The translations under genes and the position numbers were made by a program. The notes below the pieces were generated by a model. That model had not been told where the DNA came from, did not search any database, and worked only from the letters and a program-made list of their open reading frames with translations. From Haloechinothrix sp033042135 (lineage in GTDB: Bacteria; Actinomycetota; Actinomycetes; Mycobacteriales; Pseudonocardiaceae), in contig NZ_WBXM01000007.1 in NCBI RefSeq assembly GCF_033042135.1, forward strand, positions 62,001 through 126,000: DNA of 64,000 bases. The letters are read 5' to 3'. Shown in pieces: positions 33,669-42,215 of the stretch; the first letter of the stretch is position 1, and each line of letters opens with the position of its first letter.

Positions 33669-35056
33669 CAGCGCGCGCCTCCTGTCCGTTCCGTGGCCCC
33701 AGTCGCTGTCCGCACCCCATCTCCGACGGTGGCACCGTCGGCCGCCGTCATCCGGCCGCGCAGCATCGTGGCGCGCACCGTGGCGGGCAGTGCCATCCCC
33801 TCGTACGGGGTATTACCCGCGATGCTGGCCAGCTGCTCACCGCGCACCGTCCAGCGCGCGTCCGGATCGACCAGCACCAGGTTGGCCGGTTCGCCCACCG
33901 CGATGGGCCTGCCCTGGTCCGGCAGCCGGGCGATCTCGGCGGGCCGCTCGCTCATCACGCGCGCCACCCCACGCCAGTCGAGCATTCCGGGACGCACCAT
34001 CGTCTCGACCACCACCGACAGGGCCGTCTGTAGGCCGAGCATCCCCGGGCGCGCCACCGCCCACTCGGTGTCCTTATCCTGCACCGCGTGCGGTGCATGA
34101 TCCGTCGCCACGCAGTCGATGGTCCCCTCGGCGAGCGCTTCACGCAGCGCAGTCACATCCGACTCGGTCCGCAGCGGCGGATTGACCTTGTTCACCGGGT
34201 CGTAGCCCGCGAGAAGCTCGTCGGTGAGCAACAGGTGGTGCGGTGTCACCTCGGCCGAGATCGCCGTCGCGCCGCGCGGGTGCCGCGGCTTGCCCCAGGC
34301 GAGCACGTCCGCGGTGCCGCGGGTGGAGACATGGCAGACGTGCAGCCGCGCTCCCGCGTGGGAAGCGAGGATGCAGTCCCGCGCCACAATGGCTTCCTCT
34401 GCCGAGGCTGGCCAGCCTGCCAGGCCGAGCAGCGCGGCACGCTCCCCCTCGTGAGCCTGAGCGCCCTCGGTCAGCCGCGGCTCCTCGGCATGCTGGGCGA
34501 TCACCGCGTCCAGCCCCCTGGCGTATTCCAGTGCCCGCCGCATGATCAGCGGATCGGCGACGCAGTGACCGTCGTCGGAGAACACCCGCACCCCGGCCGC
34601 CGACGCTGCCATGGTGCCGAGCTCGGCGAGCTTGTCGCCCCGCAGGCCCACGGTGACCGCGCCCACCGGATGCACATCGACCAGCCCGACCTCCCTGCCT
34701 GCCCGCCACACGTGCTCGACGACCACGGCACTGTCCGCGACCGGTTCGGTATTGGCCATGGCGAACACCGCGGTGTAGCCGCCGAGCGCGGCCGCGGCCG
34801 ACCCGGTCCGCACGGTCTCGGCGTCCTCCCTGCCGGGTTCCCGGAGGTGGGTATGCAGGTCAACGAATCCGGGCAGCAGCACGCCGCCCCGACCGTCCAG
34901 ACGCTCGGCGTGCTCCTCGGCGGTGACCGTGCCGGACGGCCCGATCTCGGCGATGCGCTCGCCGGTGACCAGCACGTCGACCGGCTCGCCCTCTCCGTAG
35001 GGCCGCACGTTGGTGACCAGCACCGTTCCGGTTTCCGGCAGGCTGGCAGTCGTCAC
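33668..35056 (-). CDS. pyrC: Dihydroorotase
   Basis: A 462-residue amidohydrolase of the class I type. Metal ligands are visible in DLHTHLREPGREDAETV, and the nearby GGYTAVFAMANTEP is typical. The catalytic-loop region reads CVATDHAPHAVQDKD, and GVARVMSERPAEIARL lies near the C terminus. The end is a Thr/Gly-rich tail. It shares overlapping stop/start codons with pyrB (four bases) and the membrane protein gene (one base). Confidence 0.97.
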   Translation of the reverse strand: MTTASLPETGTVLVTNVRPYGEGEPVDVLVTGERIAEIGPSGTVTAEEHAERLDGRGGVLLPGFVDLHTHLREPGREDAETVRTGSAAAALGGYTAVFAMANTEPVADSAVVVEHVWRAGREVGLVDVHPVGAVTVGLRGDKLAELGTMAASAAGVRVFSDDGHCVADPLIMRRALEYARGLDAVIAQHAEEPRLTEGAQAHEGERAALLGLAGWPASAEEAIVARDCILASHAGARLHVCHVSTRGTADVLAWGKPRHPRGATAISAEVTPHHLLLTDELLAGYDPVNKVNPPLRTESDVTALREALAEGTIDCVATDHAPHAVQDKDTEWAVARPGMLGLQTALSVVVETMVRPGMLDWRGVARVMSERPAEIARLPDQGRPIAVGEPANLVLVDPDARWTVRGEQLASIAGNTPYEGMALPATVRATMLRGRMTAADGATVGDGVRTATGATERTGGAR

Positions 35057-35991
35057 GTCTCGTCCTCCTCGGTCGCCGCGGCCAGCAAGTGGTACAGGAT
35101 GGCCATGCGCACGTGCACGCCATTGCGCACCTGCTCAGTGATCGCCGAACTCGGGGTGTCGGCCACCGTGGAAGCGATCTCCATCCCGCGCAACATCGGA
35201 CCGGGGTGCAGCACCACAGCGTGGTCGGGAAGCGCTGCCGCGCGCGCCTCGGTCAGCCCGAAGGACCGCGCGTACTCCCGTGCTGACGGGAAGAACGCGC
35301 CGTGCATCCGCTCTGCCTGTACCCGCAGCATCATCACCGCGTCCAGCTCGGACAGCTCGGCATCCAGCGTGTGCGAGACCGTCACCGGCCAGGACTCCAC
35401 CCCGACAGGCAGCAGCGTCGGTGGCGCGACCAGCACCACGTCGGCACCCAGCGCCGAGAGCAGGTGCACGTTCGATCGCGCGACCCTGCTGTGCAGCACA
35501 TCGCCCACGATGGCCACGCGGCGTCCGTCGAGGTCGCCGAGGCGCTCCCGCAGGGTCGCCGCGTCGAGCAGCGCCTGTGTCGGGTGCTCGTGCATCCCGT
35601 CACCCGCGTTGACGACCGCGGTTCCGGTGCCGTCGAGCCACTCGGCCAACCGGTGGGCGGCGCCGGAGGCCGGGTGGCGCAGCACCACGCAGTCCGCGCC
35701 CGCCGCCGCCAGCGTCAGTGCGGTGTCGCGCAACGACTCACCCTTGCCCACCGACGATCCACCCGCTGAGACGTTGACCACATCAGCGCTCATCCACTTT
35801 CCCGCCAGTTCGAACGACACGCGCGTGCGGGTGGAGTTCTCGTAGAACACCGTGATCACGGTGCGACCGCGCAGCGTCGGTAGCTTGCGCACCTGCTTGC
35901 CGAGCAGGTTCTGCTGCAGCGACATCGCGGTGTCCAGCAGCTGGGTCGCCCCCGCCCGGTCGAGGTCCGCGGTTGCCAGCAGGTGCTTCAT
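35053..35991 (-). CDS. pyrB: Aspartate carbamoyltransferase catalytic chain
   Basis: A 312-residue transcarbamoylase. The carbamoyl-phosphate loop FYENSTRTRVSFELAGK, the swinging loop GGSSVGKGESLRDTA, and the terminal HPGPMLRGMEI are all seen. The last motif has Met where Asn is common (HPGPxNRG). No regulatory chain gene is present, as expected for actinobacteria. The start overlaps pyrR by four bases. Confidence 0.97.
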   Translation of the reverse strand: MKHLLATADLDRAGATQLLDTAMSLQQNLLGKQVRKLPTLRGRTVITVFYENSTRTRVSFELAGKWMSADVVNVSAGGSSVGKGESLRDTALTLAAAGADCVVLRHPASGAAHRLAEWLDGTGTAVVNAGDGMHEHPTQALLDAATLRERLGDLDGRRVAIVGDVLHSRVARSNVHLLSALGADVVLVAPPTLLPVGVESWPVTVSHTLDAELSELDAVMMLRVQAERMHGAFFPSAREYARSFGLTEARAAALPDHAVVLHPGPMLRGMEIASTVADTPSSAITEQVRNGVHVRMAILYHLLAAATEEDET

Positions 35992-36611
35992 TCCTGTTCC
36001 GCCTCACCCGTCGCGTCGTCGCCGTGCGGCCGGACGAGCAGGACGGCGTCCCTGCCGTCGACCTCCTCCAGCAGCACGCTCACCTCCTCGTCACGTGCCG
36101 TCGGAAGGTTCTTTCCCACGTAGTCGGCCCGGATGGGCAGCTCCCGGTGCCCGCGATCGGCCAGCACCGCGAGCTGTACCGCGCGCGGCCTGCCGTGTTC
36201 ACCGAGCGCGTCCAATGCTGCCCGTGCGCTACGGCCGGAGAAGAGCACGTCGTCGACGAGGATTACGACCCGGTCGTCCACGCCGCCGCCGGGGACCTCC
36301 ATCGGTTCCAATGGCCTGGTCGGGTGATTTCGGAGATCGTCGCGATACAGCGTGATATCGAGTGTGCCGTACGGCACATCCACTCCGGAGAAGATGGCGA
36401 TGCGTTCAGCCAACCTGGCCGCGAGCGTCGCGCCGCGGGTGGGGATGCCCAGCAGGACGACGTCGGATGCGGCGGGCGATCCCAGCGCCGTCTTCTCGAT
36501 GACCTGATGGGCCATCCGTGCGATGGTGCGCGCGACGTCATCGGCGGTGAGCAGCTCGCGAGGGGCGGGCTGACCTGCCGTTCGGTCCGCACCACGCGAT
36601 GGTGGTGCCAC
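35988..36611 (-). CDS. pyrR: PyrR regulator / uracil phosphoribosyltransferase
   Basis: A 207-residue PRT-fold RNA-binding regulator. The PRPP loop VILVDDVLFSGRSARAALDAL is diagnostic, as are GIPTRGATLAARLAERI and RELPIRADYVGKNLPT. It senses UMP/UTP and represses the operon by binding mRNA; some members have weak UPRTase activity. The GTG start at 36611 lies directly after the leader element described separately. It is the first gene of pyrR-pyrB-pyrC-membrane protein-carA-carB-pyrF. Confidence 0.95.
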   Translation of the reverse strand: MAPPSRGADRTAGQPAPRELLTADDVARTIARMAHQVIEKTALGSPAASDVVLLGIPTRGATLAARLAERIAIFSGVDVPYGTLDITLYRDDLRNHPTRPLEPMEVPGGGVDDRVVILVDDVLFSGRSARAALDALGEHGRPRAVQLAVLADRGHRELPIRADYVGKNLPTARDEEVSVLLEEVDGRDAVLLVRPHGDDATGEAEQE

Positions 36612-36655
36612 GGTGTTCTCCTTCTCCGCCTCGCTGGACGGCTCATTAAAGGATC
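36612..36655 (-). promoter_or_regulatory. PyrR-binding leader overlapping the pyrR ribosome site
   Basis: Read on the minus strand, the leader contains CCTTTAATGAGC, then CGTCCAGCGAGGCG (36627-36640), then GGAGAAGGAGAAC next to the GTG. The GTCCAGnGAGGC core is the known PyrR-binding loop, and the layout matches actinobacterial leaders in which PyrR occludes the ribosome site. Translational repression by uridine nucleotides is therefore likely (inference from the family). Confidence 0.8.
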
Positions 36656-36868
36656 CGCTTCTCCCTCATCCCGCGCTGCCGTCGATGGAAGCGGTGCGCG
36701 GGGATCACGTCGACAATAGCAGCCACCGAGCTCCGCCAACCGGGTGGCTGTCGATACGCGCGGTTCCCACCGAGCCGATCCGCTGAGCTCGACCGATCGG
36801 GCGATGCGGTGAAACCGATGCAATTCGGCCACCGGATCGGGTTGACCTGGTGACGACAACAGGTAACC

Positions 36869-36883
36869 ATTACGCTGAGTATT
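36869..36883. promoter_or_regulatory. Near-consensus BldD box upstream of bldD
   Basis: The 15-mer attacgctgagtatt matches the Streptomyces BldD operator nTnACnC(A/T)GnGTnAn at all but one fixed position. It is 66 bases upstream of the bldD ATG, in the divergent region shared with pyrR. BldD autoregulation is known in Streptomyces, so this is a plausible operator. Confidence 0.55.
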
Positions 36884-36948
36884 CGACTCGCTGAGTCCCC
36901 GCCAGCCAACCCGGCGTGACGGGGAGCACGAAACGGAGATGTGACCAT

Positions 36949-37440
36949 ATGGGCGATTACGCCAAAGCGCTCGGGGCCAAGCTCCGGGGTATCCGACAGC
37001 AGCAGGGATTGTCCCTGCACGGGGTCGAGCAGAAGTCAGGTGGACGCTGGAAAGCGGTGGTCGTCGGCTCCTACGAGCGCGGCGACCGGGCCGTCACCGT
37101 CCAGAAGCTGGCGGAGCTGGCCGATTTCTACGGCGTGCCGGTGGTCGAGCTGCTGCCGGAGGGACGCGTGCCTTCCGGGGCGGAACCCGCCACCAAGATC
37201 GTGATCAATCTCGAACGGCTGCAGCAACTGCCCGCCGAGAAAGTCGGGCCGCTGGCCCGCTATGCCGCGACGATCCAGAGCCAACGCGGGGATTACAACG
37301 GGAAGGTGCTGTCCATCCGTACCGAGGATCTCCGCTCGCTGGCGATCATCTACGACATGACACCCGGTGAACTGACCGAGCAGCTCATCGAGTGGGGAGT
37401 CCTCCCTCCGGAGGCTCGGCCCGCCAAGGACGACGCCTGA
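36949..37440 (+). CDS. bldD: Developmental regulator BldD (c-di-GMP effector)
   Basis: A 163-residue transcription factor. An N-terminal helix-turn-helix (about 3-75; AKALGAKLRGIRQQQGLSL…GSYERGDRAVTVQKLAELADFY in blocks) is followed by a linker and the C-terminal c-di-GMP-binding domain. The effector signature RxD-x8-RxxD is intact: R113-G-D115, eight residues, R124-T-E-D127. Four c-di-GMP dimerise BldD to repress development genes in Streptomyces. The ATG at 36949 has GGAG upstream. It is divergent from pyrR and converges on nusB, the same neighbourhood as in Streptomyces. Confidence 0.95.
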   Translation: MGDYAKALGAKLRGIRQQQGLSLHGVEQKSGGRWKAVVVGSYERGDRAVTVQKLAELADFYGVPVVELLPEGRVPSGAEPATKIVINLERLQQLPAEKVGPLARYAATIQSQRGDYNGKVLSIRTEDLRSLAIIYDMTPGELTEQLIEWGVLPPEARPAKDDA

Positions 37441-37449
37441 CCAGACAGG

Positions 37450-37899
37450 CTAGAGCACGGCGCGCAACCGGTCCGCGATGGTGGCGATGCGACCCAGCAC
37501 GCCATTGACGAACCGGGGCGAGTCGTCGGTCGACAGCTCCTTGGCGAGGCCGACGGCCTCGTCGATGGCAACGGCGTCCGGCACGTCGGCGACCCACAGC
37601 ATCTCGTAGAGGCCGATGCGCAGCACCGCACGGTCCACCGCTGGCATCCGGTCCAGGGTCCAGCCGTGCGAGTGCTCGGCGAGGATCTCGTCGATGCGCG
37701 CCCGATGGGCGCCGACGCCCTCGATGAGGCTGATCGTGTAGTCGGCGATCGGCTCGGCGTCGGGCGAGCCGACGCGACCGGCAGTCAGCGACACCGGGTC
37801 CTCGTCACGCTGCTCGGCCTCGTAGAACAGCTCCACGGCACGCTGCCTGGCGGCATGCCGCCCGAACGGAGCTCGCTTCGGCGCGGAATCAGCGCTCAT
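37450..37899 (-). CDS. nusB: Transcription antitermination protein NusB
   Basis: A 149-residue all-helical RNA-binding factor that works with NusE at boxA in rRNA operons. It shows RHAARQRAVELFYEAEQRD at the N terminus, IDEILAEHSHGWTLDRMPAVDRAVLRIGLYEML in the middle, and VAIDEAVGLAKELSTDDSPRFVNGVLGRI near the end. The ATG at 37899 leaves about 90 bp from efp. Normal length. Confidence 0.96.
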   Translation of the reverse strand: MSADSAPKRAPFGRHAARQRAVELFYEAEQRDEDPVSLTAGRVGSPDAEPIADYTISLIEGVGAHRARIDEILAEHSHGWTLDRMPAVDRAVLRIGLYEMLWVADVPDAVAIDEAVGLAKELSTDDSPRFVNGVLGRIATIADRLRAVL

Positions 37900-37990
37900 T
37901 CCGCCCGCTCACCGCAAGTTGTCACGCACATTCCTACCGCCTACCCGCCGCAGCGGTCATCGAATCCGGGTCATGGGACGTGCTCGGGGA

Positions 37991-38554
37991 TCAACTCGCG
38001 GCGCGGCCGAGATACCGGCCGTCCCGGCTGTCGATCTTGATCCGCTCGCCGGTGTCGAGGAACAGCGGGACGTGAACCTCCGTGCCCGTTTCCAACGTCG
38101 CAGGCTTGGTTCCCCCTGTCGAGCGGTCACCCTGCACACCGGGGCCGGTCTCGGTGATCGTCAGCTCCACCGTGGTCGGCAGCTCCACGAACAGCGGGAC
38201 GTTCTCGTGGAACGAGACCTGCACCTCGGAGTTCTCCAGCATGAACCGTGCGGCGTCGCCGACGGTCTCCGGCGGGATCGGCACCTGCTCGAAGGTCTCG
38301 CCATCCATGAAGACGTAGTCGGTGCCGTCGTTGTAGAGGTAGGTCATCTCCCGCCGGTCCACGGTGGCGGTGTCGACCTTGACGCCCGCGTTGAACGTCT
38401 TGTCCACGACCTTGCCGGTCATCACGTTCTTCAGCGTCGTCCTGACGAAGGCGCCGCCCTTGCCTGGTTTGACGTGCTGGAAATTCACGACCGACCACAG
38501 CTGGCCGTCGAGGTTGAGAACAAGGCCGTTCTTCAGGTCGTTGGTGGTCGCCAC
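37991..38554 (-). CDS. efp: Elongation factor P
   Basis: A 187-residue factor that rescues ribosomes stalled at polyproline. Three domains are normal. The tip loop is VKPGKGGAFVR with Lys32 at the modification position. EF-P modification genes (epmA or the deoxyhypusine type) are not in this window. The GTG start at 38554 gives ATTNDLKNGLVL, the typical N terminus. It lies downstream of pepQ in the conserved aro-pepQ-efp-nusB order. Confidence 0.97.
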   Translation of the reverse strand: MATTNDLKNGLVLNLDGQLWSVVNFQHVKPGKGGAFVRTTLKNVMTGKVVDKTFNAGVKVDTATVDRREMTYLYNDGTDYVFMDGETFEQVPIPPETVGDAARFMLENSEVQVSFHENVPLFVELPTTVELTITETGPGVQGDRSTGGTKPATLETGTEVHVPLFLDTGERIKIDSRDGRYLGRAAS

Positions 38555-38724
38555 TGGTCTTCTAGCTCCCGTGCTGCTCGCGGTGCTCTCGTACGATGTT
38601 CTCGGTGGATGACGTCACCGCAGGCCGTCGCCGCTGCGCGCAGGCAGCGCTCGCGGTTCCCGCCGGACTTGCTCCGGTAGGGCGGGAACGACCCTCCCAC
38701 GGCCACGGTTCGCTGGCGCCGCCG

Positions 38725-39837
38725 TCACACGGTGACCAGTTCCTTGGTGGACAGCGTCAGGACCTCGTTGCCGTCCTCACGCACCGCGAGGGTGTCCTCG
38801 ATGCGCACACCACCGCGATCGGCCAGGTACACACCGGGCTCGACGGTGACCGTCATTCCGGCGGCCAGTGTACCGGTGGCCTCCTTGGCCAGCCGTGGTG
38901 CCTCGTGCACATCCAACCCCACGCCGTGACCGAGACCGTGCAGGAACCGCTCACCGTAACCGGCACGCTCGATCACCTCCCGCGCGGCGCGATCGACGGC
39001 CGCGAGCTCCGCACCACCGAGGGCTGCCTGGCACCCGGCCGCCTGTGCGGTTCGCACCAGCTGGTAGAGCTCGCGTTGCCAGTCGGCAGGCGGGCCGACC
39101 ACGAGCATGCGCGTCATGTCCGAGTGGTACCCGTCGACAAGGGCGCCGAAATCGATCTTGACCAGATCACCCGTGCAGAGCTCGGCATCGGTGGGCCGGT
39201 GGTGCGGGATCGCCGAGTGGGCTCCCGCGGCGACGATGGTCTCGAAAGCGGGACCGGCAGCGCCGTTGTCCATCATCCTGCTCTCGAGCTCACGCGCGAT
39301 CTGCCGTTCGGTCATCCCGGCACGGACCTCACCCTGCTCGATCACCTCGGCCAGCGCGCGATCCGCTGCGGCACAGGCCATGCGGATGGCTTCGATCTCC
39401 GATTCGTCCTTGACCATCCGCAGCCGCTCGACCAGTCCCGGCGCCCGCCGCAGCTCGACCCCCTCGGCCTGCTCCAGCAACGCGTCATAGGTGTCCACGC
39501 TGACGTGCTGGCTCTCGAACCCGAGACGCCGGAACCGTTCCCGATCGGCCGCCGCGCGCCGGGTGAGCGCGCTCCCGCACTGACGCTCGATCACCTGCTC
39601 CAACTGGCCGACTTCGGCCGCGGCCTGCTGCTCGTAGCGGCCATCGGTGCAGAACACGCTGCGCTTGTCCTCGGCGCTGTGCACGAGCAACGCCGCATTC
39701 GATCCCGTAAAGCCGGTCAGGTAACGAATGTTGCGCAGGTCGGTCACCAGCATGGCGTCGAGCTCGTGCTCGACAAGCCGGGCGCGCAGCGCGTCCCTGC
39801 GCGCCTCGTGCGTCTGATGGATATGCGAGTCGGACAC
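38725..39837 (-). CDS. pepQ: Xaa-Pro peptidase of the M24 family
   Basis: A 370-residue metallopeptidase removing proline-linked N-terminal residues. The creatinase-like N domain (about 1-135) is followed by the pita-bread domain. Both metal Asp are in VKIDFGALVDGYHSDMTRM, the His in GLGHGVGLDVHEAP, and the two Glu in VTVEPGVYL and GVRIEDTLAV. Length is normal. It precedes efp by about 170 bp; pairing with EF-P around polyproline biology is conserved in actinobacteria. Confidence 0.95.
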   Translation of the reverse strand: MSDSHIHQTHEARRDALRARLVEHELDAMLVTDLRNIRYLTGFTGSNAALLVHSAEDKRSVFCTDGRYEQQAAAEVGQLEQVIERQCGSALTRRAAADRERFRRLGFESQHVSVDTYDALLEQAEGVELRRAPGLVERLRMVKDESEIEAIRMACAAADRALAEVIEQGEVRAGMTERQIARELESRMMDNGAAGPAFETIVAAGAHSAIPHHRPTDAELCTGDLVKIDFGALVDGYHSDMTRMLVVGPPADWQRELYQLVRTAQAAGCQAALGGAELAAVDRAAREVIERAGYGERFLHGLGHGVGLDVHEAPRLAKEATGTLAAGMTVTVEPGVYLADRGGVRIEDTLAVREDGNEVLTLSTKELVTV

Positions 39838-39958
39838 CGCTCCACCCTATCCGGACGAGCCGTCTCGGCAAGGGCGGTCGCCGGGTCGCAGGCAGGCACC
39901 GGCGGCCGCGCTTGACCACCGCGAGCGAGGTGGGCGGCGTGGCTCGTACAGTGGGGGC

Positions 39959-40453
39959 GTGCCTGCCTGGTTGCTACGCGGCCTGGTCCTCGCCGTGGTG
40001 CACGCCGCGGTGAGCGTCTCGCTCGCGAAACTCGCCGTGATCCGCCCCACTGAGTCCCCCATGGTCACCTCGCTGGCCTTCGCGCTGCTCATCGGCACGG
40101 CAGCTGCTTGGAGCGCGGTGGACGGTTGGCTCCGCGCCCCGAACCGTGGCCGCACCTGGGTCATCGCCACCGCGATCGCCGCTGTCGGTGCGGGAATCCT
40201 CGACGTGGCGGGCAGGGCTGCGTTCGTCGACCAGACCGGCATCTCCGCGCTGGGCGACGCGCTGACCGCGGGGGCGGCGTTCGTCGCGTTGCTCGTACTC
40301 CTGCCAGCCGGGCTCGGCCTGTTCGTCGGCGGCAGGCTCGAGCCGCCGGTCGCGCGCTCGGCAGGCTCCTCGACCGGGTCATCGGCAGAGAAATCGGTGC
40401 TGCCGGATGAGCAGGCTGGTGAGGATCACCCGAAACCCGGCGCTTCCGGGTAG
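39959..40453 (+). CDS. Small four-helix membrane protein (B-4DMT type)
   Basis: A 164-residue protein with four membrane helices (about 5-24, 34-52, 65-83 and 95-118) and a polar Ser/Glu-rich tail of 40 residues. This resembles the actinobacterial B-4DMT small transporter-like family; M. tuberculosis Rv2536 is a membrane protein at this place between aroQ and pepQ. Substrate unknown. The GTG start is at 39959. Its 3' end overlaps the lipoprotein gene on the other strand by 28 bp. Confidence 0.75.
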   Translation: MPAWLLRGLVLAVVHAAVSVSLAKLAVIRPTESPMVTSLAFALLIGTAAAWSAVDGWLRAPNRGRTWVIATAIAAVGAGILDVAGRAAFVDQTGISALGDALTAGAAFVALLVLLPAGLGLFVGGRLEPPVARSAGSSTGSSAEKSVLPDEQAGEDHPKPGASG

Positions 40454-41997
40454 CTCTGCCACTCACCGTCGCTGACGGTCCTGTTCGGTGAGCCATTACG
40501 CTCGGCGAGCTCGTCGATGCCGTCCTCCGCCACCGGCCACATCCTGTCGTCGTCGAGCACCACGCCGCCCCGGTGATTCGGCGAAGACAGTACCGGCGCG
40601 CCCGGCTCCAGCCGCGCCGTGGCCCGCAGGGGCCCCAGCGAACCGGGCCGGACGTCCAGTACCCGGTCGGCCAGCAGCTCCGCCACCTCGCGTCGCTGGA
40701 CCCTCACCACCTCGCTATCGGTGATCACATCCATCTCGCCGTCCACCACGTCACCGCCCGCGGCGGGGACGGCGTAGCCGTCCAGCACGGCCATCGCGAT
40801 CCCGGCATCGGCGCAGGCGGCCACCTCCACCAGGTCGAGCCCGAAACGTCGCAGGTCGGTCGGGGCTTCGGTGTTGCGCGTCGCGCGGATGACGTCCAGC
40901 GGCACGGTCTCGCAGGGCTCGCGCGCCGACACCGGGGCATGACCTTTCGGATCGCGCAGCAGGCCGGGACCTTCCCGCCACTGACCCTCGATCACCACCG
41001 GCTCGTACGGTGTGGTGGCGAAGTCCCTGTCGAAGAAGGTGACGGTGGTGCCTGCGGTGGTTTGGTGGGCCACCGCGAAGGCGTCGAGCGCGGCCACCCA
41101 CATCAGGTCCACGCTGAACGCGTCGATCACCGCGTGTTCCCTGGTCTCCTCCGGTGAGGTGACAGGGTCGAACCCGTCAGGGCCGAGCGCCTCGACATCG
41201 GAGGCGAACGCCGGGTCGGGTGAGCGCAGCACGAACTGACCGGCACCGTTCCAGCCAGCGGCGTGTCCGGTGGTGTCGGTGAACATCAGGTAGTACCGGC
41301 CCTCCAGGTAAGTCACCGCGGGCTGGCCAGCGCCGTAAGTGTTGGCCCGCTCGGTGTCGAACGCGGCCCGCACGATCGGCTCGCCACCGTTGACGCGCCG
41401 CCAGTTCTTGCCGTCCTCGCTCTTGGCCAGCCCGATGGCATTGGCGAAATCGCCGTCGCCGTCCGCGCCGGTGTAGTAGAGGTAGTAGCGATCATCGACA
41501 CGGATCACCGACGGGTCACAGGTGTGCACTGCGTCGAAGCCGCTGGAGCTCCCGGAGAAGACCGCGAGCGGGATTCCCCCGTTCGGACCGGTGAAGTGAT
41601 CAGCGCCGGAATCGGCGACGCCGTACACGATGTCGTCGCCCGCGGGCCGGGCGGTGTTGTACTGGCTGCACCACCACATCCGGGTGTGGTCCCCGTCCCG
41701 CATCACGGTCGGCGTGTAGTTGTACGGCGCCCCCGCGCCCCCCTCGGCGACCACACCCCGGCTGGCGCGCGGGTTACCGGTGGCCAGCGTCACCGTCTCG
41801 GCGGCGCTGCCGTGGCCATCGCCCTCCCCGGTGGGGTTGGCCAGCCCGTCGGCGACGGTGCCGGAGCCGCCGAGACCGGCGTGGCCGGTGCCCGTTGGGC
41901 TCGGAATCGCGGAGGTGCACGCCATGAGCACGGCCGCGCCCGCGGCCACCGCGACTACCTGCCAGCGGCGCCGCACCACTCTCGCTGCCCTGCTCAT
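40426..41997 (-). CDS. Secreted lipoprotein with a glycosidase-like beta-propeller
   Basis: A 523-residue protein. A signal peptide ends in a lipobox (VLMACTS), then comes a Gly/Thr-rich linker (to about 70) and a domain built of repeated blades. The clearest blades are MRDGDHTRMWWCSQYN, CDPSVIRVDDRYYLYYTGADGDGDFANAIGLAKSEDG in blocks and PAVTYLEGRYYLMFTDTTGHAAGWNG. This D-P-S-V/YYLYYT pattern is typical of GH43/GH62/GH117-like five-bladed propellers, so an exported glycan-binding or glycan-cleaving role is likely. The catalytic triad cannot be assigned with confidence. It is separated from aroQ by 218 bp with no gene. Confidence 0.75.
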   Translation of the reverse strand: MSRAARVVRRRWQVVAVAAGAAVLMACTSAIPSPTGTGHAGLGGSGTVADGLANPTGEGDGHGSAAETVTLATGNPRASRGVVAEGGAGAPYNYTPTVMRDGDHTRMWWCSQYNTARPAGDDIVYGVADSGADHFTGPNGGIPLAVFSGSSSGFDAVHTCDPSVIRVDDRYYLYYTGADGDGDFANAIGLAKSEDGKNWRRVNGGEPIVRAAFDTERANTYGAGQPAVTYLEGRYYLMFTDTTGHAAGWNGAGQFVLRSPDPAFASDVEALGPDGFDPVTSPEETREHAVIDAFSVDLMWVAALDAFAVAHQTTAGTTVTFFDRDFATTPYEPVVIEGQWREGPGLLRDPKGHAPVSAREPCETVPLDVIRATRNTEAPTDLRRFGLDLVEVAACADAGIAMAVLDGYAVPAAGGDVVDGEMDVITDSEVVRVQRREVAELLADRVLDVRPGSLGPLRATARLEPGAPVLSSPNHRGGVVLDDDRMWPVAEDGIDELAERNGSPNRTVSDGEWQSYPEAPGFG

Positions 41998-42215
41998 CGC
42001 CTTGTGATCCTCCGTCGCTCGCGCCCAGGTACCCGCCAGAGGAGAGCGTGTGCTGCAGTCGGTCTCTGGTCGGCCCGCCGAGAACCAATCCGGCAGCCGT
42101 GATCACGACGCTGCGCACCAGCTTACGGTGATCGTCGCACTTCCGGGTGGTGATCGCAGTTGTCGCGAACGTTTTCTCCACGTGGCAGCCAGCTGTACCG
42201 GTGCGGTACCGCCGG

